A model generated the notes under the pieces. That model searched no databases. It was not told the DNA's origin and saw only the letters and a program-made list of their open reading frames with translations. From Monilinia fructicola (Eukaryota; Ascomycota; Leotiomycetes; Helotiales; Sclerotiniaceae), in the NCBI GenBank assembly GCA_008692225.1, contig VICG01000001.1:1538501-1602500 (forward strand): a DNA stretch of 64,000 bases, read 5' to 3'. Positions 13,080 through 23,040 of this stretch are shown here, one piece after another. Position 1 is the stretch's first letter; every line of letters begins with the position of its first letter. The position numbers and the translations under genes are program-made.

Positions 13080-13367
13080 TTATCCTGAGCTCACTGGTGG
13101 AATGATTGCAACTTCATCTCCATCCTTGATGATCGTTTTCATGCTATTCGAACCTGTTTCTGGAATATCAACATACTCTAAGTTGATGGTCACCAAACAG
13201 CTTCGTAAGACTTTGTCCGTCATTCCATTGTAACGACCCTCTAGAGTCTCGAATAGTTTTGAGAGGGGCAACGGTGCACTAAAGGTTTCTGAATCTTTCG
13301 ATGTATATGAGCTAGCGGTAGCAAAGTAAAGTATTGTAAATTGTCCTTCTTTAGCAGAGTTAGACAT
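13080..13367 (-). CDS. cnxG: Molybdopterin synthase sulfur-carrier subunit (MoaD/MOCS2A-like)
   Basis: A 95-aa ubiquitin-fold protein. The family carries a thiocarboxylate on its C-terminal glycine and donates sulfur to precursor Z (cPMP) in molybdenum cofactor synthesis, together with the large subunit MOCS2B/CnxH. The fold is recognisable from FTILYFATASSYT at the N-terminus, the mid segment LFETLEGRY, and the end EYVDIP...IKDGDEVAIIPPVSSG. Length and single-exon structure suit the family. The last residues read Ser-Ser-Gly, not the textbook Gly-Gly. I recall other fungal sequences ending this way but could not check. The gene is divergent from the mitochondrial exoribonuclease gene and shares a promoter region of about 550 bp with it. 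Confidence 0.88.
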   Translation of the reverse strand: MSNSAKEGQFTILYFATASSYTSKDSETFSAPLPLSKLFETLEGRYNGMTDKVLRSCLVTINLEYVDIPETGSNSMKTIIKDGDEVAIIPPVSSG

Positions 13368-13914
13368 TATTCCGAGAATATCTGTATGAGAGAGATCATT
13401 AGCCTTGCGCCACGGTTTAAATCAAAGACGAGTATGCAAGTTTGTGAGTAATAGTCAGAGATCTTGGTGTAGACCACAGTGAAATCTCGTCGAAACGATC
13501 AATCTTCAGGTAATACATGCTAAAGTTTGTTCATCATACAAAATGGATGGGGATGGAATGCGTTGAATGATGCTAGACAGATAGGAACAGATCTTACCTT
13601 GATATAATAGTTATGAAAGTTAAACATTCATATGAAAGTCGAACGAGTGCTTCGGGAGGAAGATTTACCATTTGATGGTTTTGGAAGAAAAATCATTTTG
13701 GTCATTGAAATTTAAATAAGTCTGCTCTGAAGCTTGGGCCACTCTTTATCTAGAACCATATCACGTGCAAACGCGATAACGTCGTGTAGAGCTTATCTTA
13801 AAGCTCAATCGGAGAAATTTTGCCGCTCGAATACACAATTGTATGCTTGCGGAATCCAGAGTCTATATAATAATTGCACGCTGACACCATACCTATCTAG
13901 CGTACGCGGAGAGT
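13368..13914. other. Shared divergent promoter region
   Basis: Lies between the start of the molybdopterin synthase subunit gene (minus) and the start of the exoribonuclease gene (plus). I see no ORF with support. Both 5' UTRs and promoters must lie here. Confidence 0.5.
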
Positions 13915-16900
13915 ATGTTGAGGAATCCACGACTCCCACGGCGGAATGTACAATCATTCGTATGCTGGAAGTGTCTCGCAAGCCTTCACTCGGCCTCAAC
14001 ATCTGGGAGACGAGGACTACTACAAGGCACATTTAAGAATGGCCTATTGAGTTCAAAGCAGATTGTAGTAGGTCGAGATACAAAGCTGTTCAGCACCAGC
14101 TATGTAGTATGTAGAACTTTCATTTTCTTGTAATCTTCTTCTCTTACCTTGTTTCCAGGTACGAGCCGAAACAGAGACACAGAATGGCCAACTTGCCCAT
14201 TCGTCTGATACTTTATCTCTGCGGAAGGGAGATCTGGTACCGATCAGAGATCGGCTGAGAGCTTGGGAAGCAGAGCATGCCAGTCGCTTTGTTCCTATCA
14301 CAACTAATGACGGTGCTGAGCCTGGGTCCGTGGAAAATACAAGTACTCGGATCGAAGATTCCCAGTTCGAAATTGACAATGAGGATGTAGACGATGATGG
14401 CATTGAAAATCTTGGATTTGATGATTTGGTCGATGTTGGAAGCAGGCGTGGGTTCCTCATTCCTGGAGATCTTGTTGAAGTCATGTGTGTGCCCCTCCTC
14501 TATATCCCTCGGTATAAGTAAATGAAGAACTAACATAAGCCGATTAGTGGCAAAGGACAGAGACTTGAACTTGCAATATATCTACGCGATGTCGACAGAC
14601 TAGCCGAGTTTTATACAATGTCTGGTACTTTGGTCAAGGGTTCTTTGAAGTCTACACAATTCTATGTACCAAACTTCGTTGGGAGTGACGACCTTGATAT
14701 AATTCGTCCATATCTGCCATCACCTGAGTCTGATCAGTCAGAGATTTCAAACATTCACAAACTTGAAAAGCAAATTCCTAGAGATGTGAGCAAGCCCTTA
14801 GTGGAAAAGATGCACAAGTTTTGGGAGCAATCCGACGAGATTTACCAAGAAAACTCTTCCAGCTTTGATCATGCTCATGGTCTTGTTGCCGAAGATAAAT
14901 CATTTCGATATGTTACACTAAATGAGCTAGCCAATGTGGTTATCAAGACAAAGATTCCAAGGACCAAGGATGGTACATATCCTTACCCTGTTTTATATGC
15001 ATTACATCGCTCTATTATCCGCGATGGAATTGGCTTTCGACCACAGTTGAGGGGGGCAACTAGGACAGGCGGACAGTACGAAGTCAGCTCTAAAGCGGAA
15101 GTGAAAAATATTCTCTATGCTCTCGAGGTGGTTCGCAAGCATCAAAGAGCTTCAATGACGACCTCCAAGCTTCATGATAGCGTTCTACTGAAATGGGTGA
15201 AGGATTGTCAGGCAGTCATAGATGAGAGTCGCAAATCTCGTAAACTCACAACACATGGTACCATCAAAGCCACTCCGGATGATAAAACTAGTTTTCGACG
15301 AAAAGTTTCTCCGTCTCCACTTACGGAATTTATAAAATCATGGGCGGCTTTCCGGACCATAGATCGCAACTCTTTCATAAATGCAGCGGGGTCTGCCCTT
15401 CTTCGAGCCATAGACCGATATGAAGATTTGTTGTTGGATCAAAGCACTGCGTGGACTTTATTGCAAGAAATCGGCGAAATTGACCCTACGGAGAACCGAG
15501 TAGCCTACGATCTTCGGATTCATAGCCATGGGCACAATGATGTCTATCAGCAAGATTACTTCACTTCTGAAGACAGTATGTCGGCTCTTCGAAAGGATTT
15601 CCACCTACCTGTTTACTGTATTGATGCTGCAAGTGCTCACGAAGTTGATGACGGGGTCTCGATTGAGCGTACCGAGATACCGAACGAGTACTGGGTCCAT
15701 GTTCATGCAGCAGATCCTGCGTCACGATTAAAAGCGAAGGGTAAGAGCTCGAAAGAGATTTCAAATCAAACCGAAACGGTTTATGCGCCCGAAAAGGTAC
15801 ATTTCTTGTTGCCGTCTGATTTCGTGCAAGATAACCTGAGTCTCGATACGAATCGTCCATCTTTAACGTTTAGCGCAAAGATGAATCTAAATGGCGACAT
15901 ATTGGAGACACAGGTATCTCCACGCACCATTCTTGATGTGAAATTTATCACGCCTGACGTAGTTGAGGAAGTTATTACAGGTAAAAATTCTCAGAATCTA
16001 GCGATAACTACCATAACCAAGACAGTTGGATCACCTATTGCCCCGGCCTCAGAGAAGAGAAACATGTTACAGAGCGACCAGCTTTCCCGTGAGCATAAGG
16101 AGGACCTTCAAATATTACACAAGATTGGCGATGCTCGACTTAAGCAACGTATAGCTCAAGGTGGTGTCTCTTTAAATACTGCGAATACTGAATTGACAGT
16201 TTCGCCCATGGCTGCAACCATTCAGCTACAGAAAAAGGAATCCAGTAGTCTGGATGCAAAAGTAGACGCGGTTGCACCACTTATGTTGATCGCTGCCGAG
16301 GTTGCAGCAAGATGGTGTCATGAAAGAGGGATTCCTATCCCCTACCGCATCACGCCTCGCAACGTAAGCAAAAAAGATCCGTTGCAGTTTTACAAGGAGG
16401 TTGTATTGCCATCATTAGACAAACATGGCAATGCACCATATAGCATTGCCATAAAATATTTCCAATTGCTTGGCTCAGTGATTCCATCCACTATTCCGGG
16501 TCCACATATAGCAGTCGGAGTTCAGATGATGGCTAAGTGTACAAGCCCTTTGCGCCGATACGGAGACTTATTACTCCATTGGCAAGTTCAGGCAGCACTG
16601 CGCGAAGAAGCACGTTTGGGGCACAATCTTATCGGTAACACGAAGGAAGATTTCCTTCCCTTCTCAAAAGTCGAGCTTGATCGTATTATATCGCATCTAG
16701 ATGCTCGCGAAAGAATGATCAAACAGGGCAACAGGGATACTATCAAACATTGGCTATGTCATTTCTTGGTCCGCGCATGGCGATTCAAAGAGGCTCCTCT
16801 TCCCTCTACATTCCGTTTTGTTGCCAACGAAGATGTCAGATTTGAGAAAGTACCTGGAAGGCTAGACTTCTTTGATGCCACCGCAAATATGGTAGGATCT

Positions 16901-17014
16901 GAGACTTTTAATATTGCGGATGTCAAAGCTGGCGAAGTGTTGGAAGTTGAATTGGAGGATGTCAATGTATACTCACGCACCATAACTGTAAAAGCGATTG
17001 GTCGTCTGACATAA
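13915..17014 (+). CDS. Mitochondrial RNase II-family 3'-5' exoribonuclease (CYT-4/Dss1-like)
   Basis: Three exons fit: 13915-14106, 14159-14484 and 14548-17014, giving about 994 aa. All junctions keep frame (STSYV-VRAETE; LVEVI-GKGQRLEL). Exon 1 is a basic, Ser-rich, acid-free leader (MLRNPRLPRRNVQSF), typical of mitochondrial import. The RNB catalytic core begins near residue 530 with YCIDAASAHEVDDGVSI, followed by HVHAADPASRL and later PYRITPRN, MMAKCTSPLRRYGDLLLHWQ. In E. coli RNase II the metal-binding set is D-x5-D-x-D-D; here the second Asp is Glu. I believe this is common in the Dss1/CYT-4 branch. The protein would act in matrix RNA turnover and intron processing, in yeast as partner of the Suv3 helicase. 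Identity is firm at family level. Confidence 0.9.
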
Positions 17015-17548
17015 TTGTTTTAAAAATCCCTCCTTATGCTAGGTTGAACTTGCCGTTATATCGATATTCCTGGTTTATTTGCACGTTTTCTGCTGTATGG
17101 GTTCAAAAAATGCTCCCGCTCCCACTCAAAATGTTTTACTTAATTTTGTAACAAACTATTCTACCAGAGCCATCAATCTTTACATCGTTACCACTAGTGA
17201 TCTGCCGATCACAAAATTATCATTGCATGTATCAGATTATCACGTTCTTGGCCAATTCGGCTGTCCTCATTGCTCTTCTTCGCGGATGGTACTCCAGGAA
17301 TGCTGTTGTCACCGACAGCTCAGTCTTACATTCCACGGAGCAAGTTTCCTCGACATCTCTGTTTACTGGAATTTTGCCGCTCTGTAACCAAATTTTAGCT
17401 AGATTAATCCCCACCAACAAAAGCCTTTCTTGCTTCAGTCATTCAGTCATTTCATGCAGCCTTTACAAACACACGTTTTCAACACCTTATTCCAGTAAAT
17501 TATTATATATATCCTCCAGAATACAGCCAACCAACCATATCCAAAACC
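17015..17548. other. Intergenic region
   Basis: About 530 bp between the exoribonuclease stop and the start of the Ser-rich secreted protein gene. No gene recognised. A TATATATAT tract near 17505-17512 lies some 40 bp upstream of the next ATG. Confidence 0.5.
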
Positions 17549-18223
17549 ATGCAACTACACCCATTCCTTCTCATTCCGTTTCTTACTCTCCTTACAAACG
17601 CTCAATCCATCCCCTTTCCTTCAATCAACATCGACATCCCATCGATACCCGCCCCTCCTTCCTTTGCCGCGCCTCCAGATCTCGCCAGCGGTCAATCTTC
17701 CTCAACCTCGTTTTCATCATCTTCCAGTTCTTCTGCACATGGCCAGGGAGGCTCGACTATCTCGCAGATTAGTACGTCTTGTAACGCCGACGCGAAATGT
17801 GAGACGCATGTCAATGGTATCGTTAATGGGACAGCTGTGGGTGTGACAAATTTTTGTGACTTCGACGGTGAAGAGAACGAGTACGAGTTCTAGTGTCAGT
17901 GAGAGTTCGCAGTACAGTCAAAATACCGCAGGACCGGTAGGAAATGTAGGGTTACTAGGGGGGAATGCTGATTTGGCGGCGAGTGGAACGGCTGGGAGTA
18001 CAGTGGTTGTTACGGGGGTGCCTACTGAGACGGCGAAGGCGACGAAGGCTGAGGAGGCGAGTAGTGTAGCTAGTGGAGGGTTTGATGGAATGGTATGTTG
18101 TTCTCTATGTTTGCATTGTTATTTGGGATGGGCGGATGATGCATTGGTACTAACTGATGTGGTGTGCAGGGAAGAATCATGATTTTGACACTTGTCACTG
18201 TGATGGGAGCTTTGACGTTTTAG
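17549..18223 (+). CDS. Ser-rich GPI-anchored-type secreted protein, frame broken by one base
   Basis: Starts with a clear signal peptide (MQLHPFLLIPFLTLLTNAQS), then a Pro/Ser-rich stretch and a CNADAKCETHVNG segment. The frame then stops at 17891-17893. In the +1 frame coding continues as a Ser/Thr-rich stalk (VTSTVKRTSTSSSVSESS... to GGFDGM). An intron at 18093-18169 (GTATGT...GCAG) leads to a final hydrophobic tail (GRIMILTLVTVMGALTF) that looks like a GPI-attachment signal. The frames join if one T of the T5 run at 17851-17855 is extra. An unusual intron is the alternative, but I found no convincing splice pair of normal length. The mature protein would be wall or plasma-membrane attached; function unknown. 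Confidence 0.7.
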
Positions 18224-18906
18224 GGGCTGGCTTCAATCAATTTTGATCATTATTCGTTTTTGGAGAACAATGGGATTACTTGTTCGTGTCTGGGGCTGTC
18301 CTTGGGTTATAGGGCACCGAGGCAGTATAAAGAGATCGGTTGTTTGTGCTACTACCATCAAACAAATTGAACAGGCGTTCTGATATTTGGATGTGGGTAT
18401 GAGAGATGCGAGGTATGCTTGGAGTCTTTATGCTTTCAATACAATGCTTGCGGGTGGCAATTCTGGTCCTATGATTCAACAAACATCTCATTTATTCCAC
18501 CACATTCATACCCTTTTTCCTCATTCAGGAATAACAAATCGTGAGGCTCATCAACCTTGCACTGATGGGTTATCTTTCTGTTTGTTTTAGCTGTCAAAAG
18601 GTCAATTGATGGGATTATATTGCGATTGAAAATATATAAATAAGAAAAATCTAAAAACAATGGTTGAAAGTTCCCACAGCGTATGAGTTTGTGGCCGATA
18701 TCATTACCAGTGCCTTCAATAAGACGATCCCCAATTAGACCGAGGACTCTGGTGTACCAAATACTTACTTGATAGCGAGGGTTTCCATTGATGAATATGA
18801 AGAAGGTTAACTCAGTTCACCGAATTGAATTTGTTATCCTAAAACAATTAATTTAATGTACTATTATTATCCTAACCTCAAACCACGTATCCACGCTATT
18901 CCGATC
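18224..18906. other. Convergent intergenic region
   Basis: About 680 bp between the GPI-type protein gene (plus) and the siderophore acyltransferase gene (minus). Short frames at 18276-18660 have no recognisable features. Confidence 0.5.
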
Positions 18907-20320
18907 TCACAGCTTTGCATTCCACGCTGCTCTATCCGCCGATTCCAATGGCTGTTTCCTTCCATCCCAAAATAGAGGACACAGCTGAAACCATTTCTCC
19001 CGACTGCAGATTGAATGGACAGACCGCTTGTGGCCCAAATCAACATACTTTCCGATGGTAAGACCTTGGGCATTCTCATATGAGAGAATGGTGGCACCTG
19101 TGGCTTTTGGCTCACCAACTGCATTTGCAGTACGTGGATCATCTAAGAAGACATAATGGATACAACTCGAATACCATGCATTAACACGTTGCGGTCCACG
19201 GAACGATGCATCACCAACAAGAGAGTGGCGTCCACGATCGTAGTCTCCGGCGTCGTAATGAGCGCCATAATGGTCCTCCTGTGAATGGAATGTCAGTATC
19301 AATGCTGGATTTAGGAAGAGGCGCATGGAATGTGAATAAGAACTTACCTTTGCCCAATAGAGCTCAAAGTACGCGAATCGAGTCTCGTTGAATCTTCCGA
19401 ACAAGCAAAGCACGTGAGGATCGACATGCAGCTTGCGTAGATACTCACGATGCTGGTCCAAAAGTCCCTGTTTCGTTCCAGCCTTTGGCAACACGTGGGT
19501 CATTTTGCCACGTGTTGAAGAGTTTCAAATGCGCATCATCTTGCCAGTCAATCACTTCGAGAGAAAAGTGCTCGTCCAGCTCGGGAATGTAGCGACTATA
19601 ACAAATTGATCCTGGGTGTGGTTTGGGACGGCGAGTTGGATGGCGGGTATATACAGCTTCTTCGGGGAATTTCATGGTGAGTTGGTAGTTCTCGGGCATG
19701 ACAGGATATTGGGCTAAAGGTTCTCTCAGGGGGCCGTCAGTACCATCTCCAACTACCCAGATGGGACGAGGACCCAATGGGGAAGCGGCTCCTTGCCAGA
19801 ATGCTCCTCGAAGAATTAGTAATTCTTCAGTGGGTGCTGCTGTTGTTGCTGCGCTTGAAAAACGCCATGGTTTTGGATGCTCGATTCCCAAACCAGTCGT
19901 CAAAAGTTCGCTTCGAATGAGGTCCTTTTCAGGACCAAGAAGAGTAAGTCGAAAATACTCCAAAGTTGGATGAGCGAGGTATATTGCGTGGATTACATTC
20001 CAAACCTGGCCTAGAGAAGGAGTGATGTTCCCCGTCCATTGAAAGGTAGTTTGTGGACTTCGAACTGCTCGTGCCCAAGCGGTATTATCAGAAGCAGGTG
20101 GACACTCATCTCCAGGCCTCGACGACAAATCAAGCCATGAGAGTGTGTCGGAATGTAGTAGATGTGGTAAAGACTTTCTAGCTGAGGGTTGGCTATCCAA
20201 TTTTAAAGTGTGTGTTGCTGGCGTCGTTTCGGTGATGGTGTGCACTTTGTATGTGGTAAGAAAGGGATGTGGTAGTTTTACCAGAGGATATTTGTGTGGA
20301 GAATTTATATTTGATGCCAT
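18907..20320 (-). CDS. sidF: SidF-like hydroxyornithine anhydromevalonyl transferase (siderophore), frameshifted
   Basis: GNAT-type siderophore acyltransferase that moves an acyl group, in SidF anhydromevalonyl, from CoA to N5-hydroxyornithine. It starts at the ATG at 20320 ([13 protein letters not shown]) and runs to 18907, with an intron at 19279-19347 (GTAAG...ACAG) joining YWAK to [14 protein letters not shown]. Conserved blocks are [57 protein letters not shown] and [13 protein letters not shown]. Between WNETGT and LDQHREYL the frame shifts by one base at an AAAA run (plus strand 19460-19463); without one base the protein would be about 447 aa, near family length. The gene is divergent from the SidH-like hydratase and two genes from the NRPS. 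This context favours SidF over the acetyl-transferring SidL, but the substrate is inferred. Confidence 0.85.
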
Positions 20321-21055
20321 TTTTGTAGGCTGAATTTTGCTTACTTGAAGACTGTCAAGAAAGTTGTGATAGGAGACTCTTGCGGCGACTTGTGGAAGAA
20401 GCTTGAACTTAGGACACACCACAGCATCCAATATCTTCTATATACAGTAATATAGATTCCCTAGGTAATATGTTGTCTTCAACAAGGATACTTTGACACC
20501 GCTCATAAGGATTGGGAAACAGGGAAGATTTCTGGATTCTACAGATCATCGGTCTACGGAGTAAGAACCCCAAAAACACCTTAAACAGTCTAAACGCTCT
20601 AGATTTGTTATGGACTCTACTCCGGGGACAAGAAAAATGCAACAACGCTGATCTAAGATCATCAATCCAACTTCATACACACCCCACTTTGAGCCAAATA
20701 AAAGAAATCACTCGGACCGACCAGGGTAGCTGCAGGACTACACGTTAATTTGTATCCGTACCTTTTCCGAAGCCGCTATTTCCGATACCGCATATGGAGA
20801 CTCAGGGATGCCGAAGCGAGAACTTACTTTCCAGGACTACAAGCAAAAAAAAAACACCTAAACAAGAAATTAAGGATGCCTCATTCATGATTCATCAAAC
20901 GCATGTCAGTTGAATGGTAGCATGCGTTGATCAATAAATAGTATAAAGTTGAGGGAGGGGAAGCTGGTAAAACTAGTAAACATATTGTCCATTCTACCTA
21001 TGAATTTACGTGGCTAGTAATAGTAACAAGTTATATATCATCGATCCACCTTTCC
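20321..21055. other. Divergent promoter region of sidF and sidH
   Basis: About 735 bp between the two divergent siderophore genes. I searched by eye for the ATCTGATAA-type motif and saw none here. One TACGGAGTA element occurs at 20555-20563. Confidence 0.5.
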
Positions 21056-21952
21056 ATGTCTCTCAGATCGAGATCCTTAAACTTTCGACATTTCTATGTC
21101 TCTTTCCCGCACGAAAAGGTTGTTCAGGTCACGCTGAATAGACCCGAGAAGCTCAATTGTATCGACCAAGCTACGAGTCGAGAGATTCAAAAAATTTGGG
21201 AGCTTTTCGATCAAGATGAAAGTTTGTGGGTTGGCATTATCACGGGCGTTGGGAGAGCGTTTTGTACTGGGGCGGATCTGCAAGGTTCGACTTACTATCC
21301 ATTCATTATTCCATACTGAAATAAACTTTTGTGCAAAGACTAATCAACGTCTACGAGAACAGAATGGAATGAGATGAACAGGGCAGGGGTGGTCAATGAC
21401 ATGTCTGCGCCAGGTCTTGCAGGACTTCCCCGTCGAAGTGGCAAAAAGCCGATTATTGCTGCAGTGAATGGAATATGCATGGGAGGGGGGTTTGAGATGA
21501 TAACCAATTGCGATGTCGTAATCGCTGCCTCCACAGCCGTGTTTTCTCTGCCTGAAGCGAAGCGCGGGATAGTCCCTGTGGCGGGGTGTCTACCACGATT
21601 AGTTCGCACTCTGGGTCTGCAACGAACTTCGGACCTGGTCTTGACTGGCAGAAAATTAAGTGCCAAGACACTGTGTGATTGGGGACTCGTCACTCGGGTG
21701 GCAGACTCCGGCACCGATGTTGTTGATGTTGCAGTCGAAGTTGCTCAAGACATGTGCAAGAATAGTCCTGATGCATTGATTATTGGTCGTATGGGAATAC
21801 GGTTGGGTTGGGAAACTGGTAATGTAGAGAATGCTGTGTCTACTTTGGCGGATAAATGGTATCCACGTCTGGTTGAAAGTCCTAATTTTGCCGAAGGTAT
21901 CCAAGCATATGTGGACAAACGACCACCGAATTGGATAAATTCAAAGTTGTAA
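21056..21952 (+). CDS. sidH: SidH-like mevalonyl-CoA hydratase (enoyl-CoA hydratase family, siderophore)
   Basis: Crotonase-fold enzyme. SidH dehydrates mevalonyl-CoA to anhydromevalonyl-CoA, the donor used by SidF. Two exons fit: 21056-21284 and 21363-21952 (intron GTTCGA...ACAG), giving about 272 aa, the family length. Oxyanion-hole segments are GVGRAFCTGADL and NGICMGGGFEMITNCD. The Glu-containing catalytic region is SLPEAKRGIVPVAG, followed by LVLTGRKLSAKTLCDWGLV. The C-terminus (PPNWINSKL) ends in a tripeptide of peroxisomal targeting signal type 1 form (S-K-L). As I recall, SidH and SidF of Aspergillus are peroxisomal, so this fits. The gene sits between the acyltransferase and the NRPS, which decides the assignment over ordinary fatty-acid hydratases. 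Confidence 0.88.
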
Positions 21953-22156
21953 CTTGTGAGATACTGCCTTGACGACCAGCAGTAGTGCAACTCTAATTCA
22001 GGAAGGAGGGCATGGTGGGTATACGGAGTTCTGAGAAACATTTGATCATTTGCCATATGGTACTATAAAGAAAAATCTGAATCAACTAGCAGTGGGGATA
22101 GCTAAGGAAAGGTGGAGAGAAAAGAAGGTCAAGACTTTCAAGTGGTAATTATTATC

Positions 22157-22165
22157 TTATCAGAT
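22157..22165 (-). promoter_or_regulatory. SREA-type GATA motif
   Basis: TTATCAGAT, the reverse complement of ATCTGATAA. This matches the ATCWGATAA consensus described for the fungal iron-responsive GATA repressors SREA/Sre1. It lies between sidH and sidD; binding is inferred. Confidence 0.6.
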
Positions 22166-22316
22166 GACATGGATAAACATCTAATCAATCAATCTCAACG
22201 GTAAATTCATTTTGATCTTACAGCAAAGTTTATACGTACTAGCTAGCTATAGCTAGCAAGGGGTGACGGACTACACATCTAGTTAGGCTCTACGGAGTCC
22301 TCGTGTACTTATTATC

Positions 22317-22325
22317 TTATCAGAT
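22317..22325 (-). promoter_or_regulatory. SREA-type GATA motif
   Basis: TTATCAGAT, the second copy, in the same local context (ATTATCTTATCAGATGA) as the copy at 22157. A forward copy follows 13 bp later. Confidence 0.6.
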
Positions 22326-22338
22326 GAGATGGAGAAAG

Positions 22339-22347
22339 ATCTGATAA
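22339..22347 (+). promoter_or_regulatory. SREA-type GATA motif, forward
   Basis: ATCTGATAA in forward orientation. With the inverted copy at 22317-22325 it forms a closely spaced opposed pair, about 690 bp upstream of the NRPS start. Confidence 0.6.
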
Positions 22348-22542
22348 ATATCTCAATATCCCCAAGAAATAAGAGACTGCAAGGTATTCATTCATACCTG
22401 CTCTGTACTAGGGTAAGAACCTAGTCAGATTATTTGTACTGTCAAGTACCATAATACAGTCGAAAACGTCCGGGGTTTATCTTCACGTCATCTAATTCGT
22501 ATAGGGTGGATCTTGAGCTCCGGAGCTAATCAATTTTTTATC

Positions 22543-22551
22543 TTATCAGAT
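22543..22551 (-). promoter_or_regulatory. SREA-type GATA motif
   Basis: TTATCAGAT, the fourth copy, about 490 bp upstream of the NRPS start codon, again preceded by TTATC and followed by GAGATG. Confidence 0.6.
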
Positions 22552-23040
22552 GAGATGAGATCAAACAGGGAGAGAAAAACTAATCCCAGAATGTTCCGCT
22601 AGTGGAAACGACTAATTTTATGAGATGACATGGATAAAATTTCCCACAGCCAAACAAGTACTGTAATCCTGCAATCACTGCAGGATTAGACTGATGCAAA
22701 CTCCTCCCAGTTTGTCATGCCCAGTTCAAGTCGAAAGATGGCCGATCTCGCTCTATATTTTATGCTCAAAAGTGGTATTATGCATATGCCGTAATACTTA
22801 TTAAACCTGGTATGTATAGAGGGGTAGCTTTGAGGCTCTACTCCAAGGGAAGAAGATCGATATGCTATCATAACCTCTGCTGTCTGCCCAACTGTCAACC
22901 ACACATAACTCCTCAACCAAGTTCAACCCGTGTGAATGAATCTCTACTAAATCGAATGCACGGTCGAAGTTTGAATCTTCTTCCTGAATCTCGGAATAAC
23001 GACCGGACTCCACGACCATAATATCTGGCCTGTTGGCAGG

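Larger units (their letters stand above)
21953..23040. other. Promoter region of the siderophore NRPS
   Basis: About 1.1 kb with no gene. It carries four ATCTGATAA/TTATCAGAT motifs (listed separately) and a partly palindromic CTAGCTAGCTATAGCTAG tract near 22240. The 22616-22640 stretch resembles the motif-bearing repeats but has lost the core. Confidence 0.65.
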
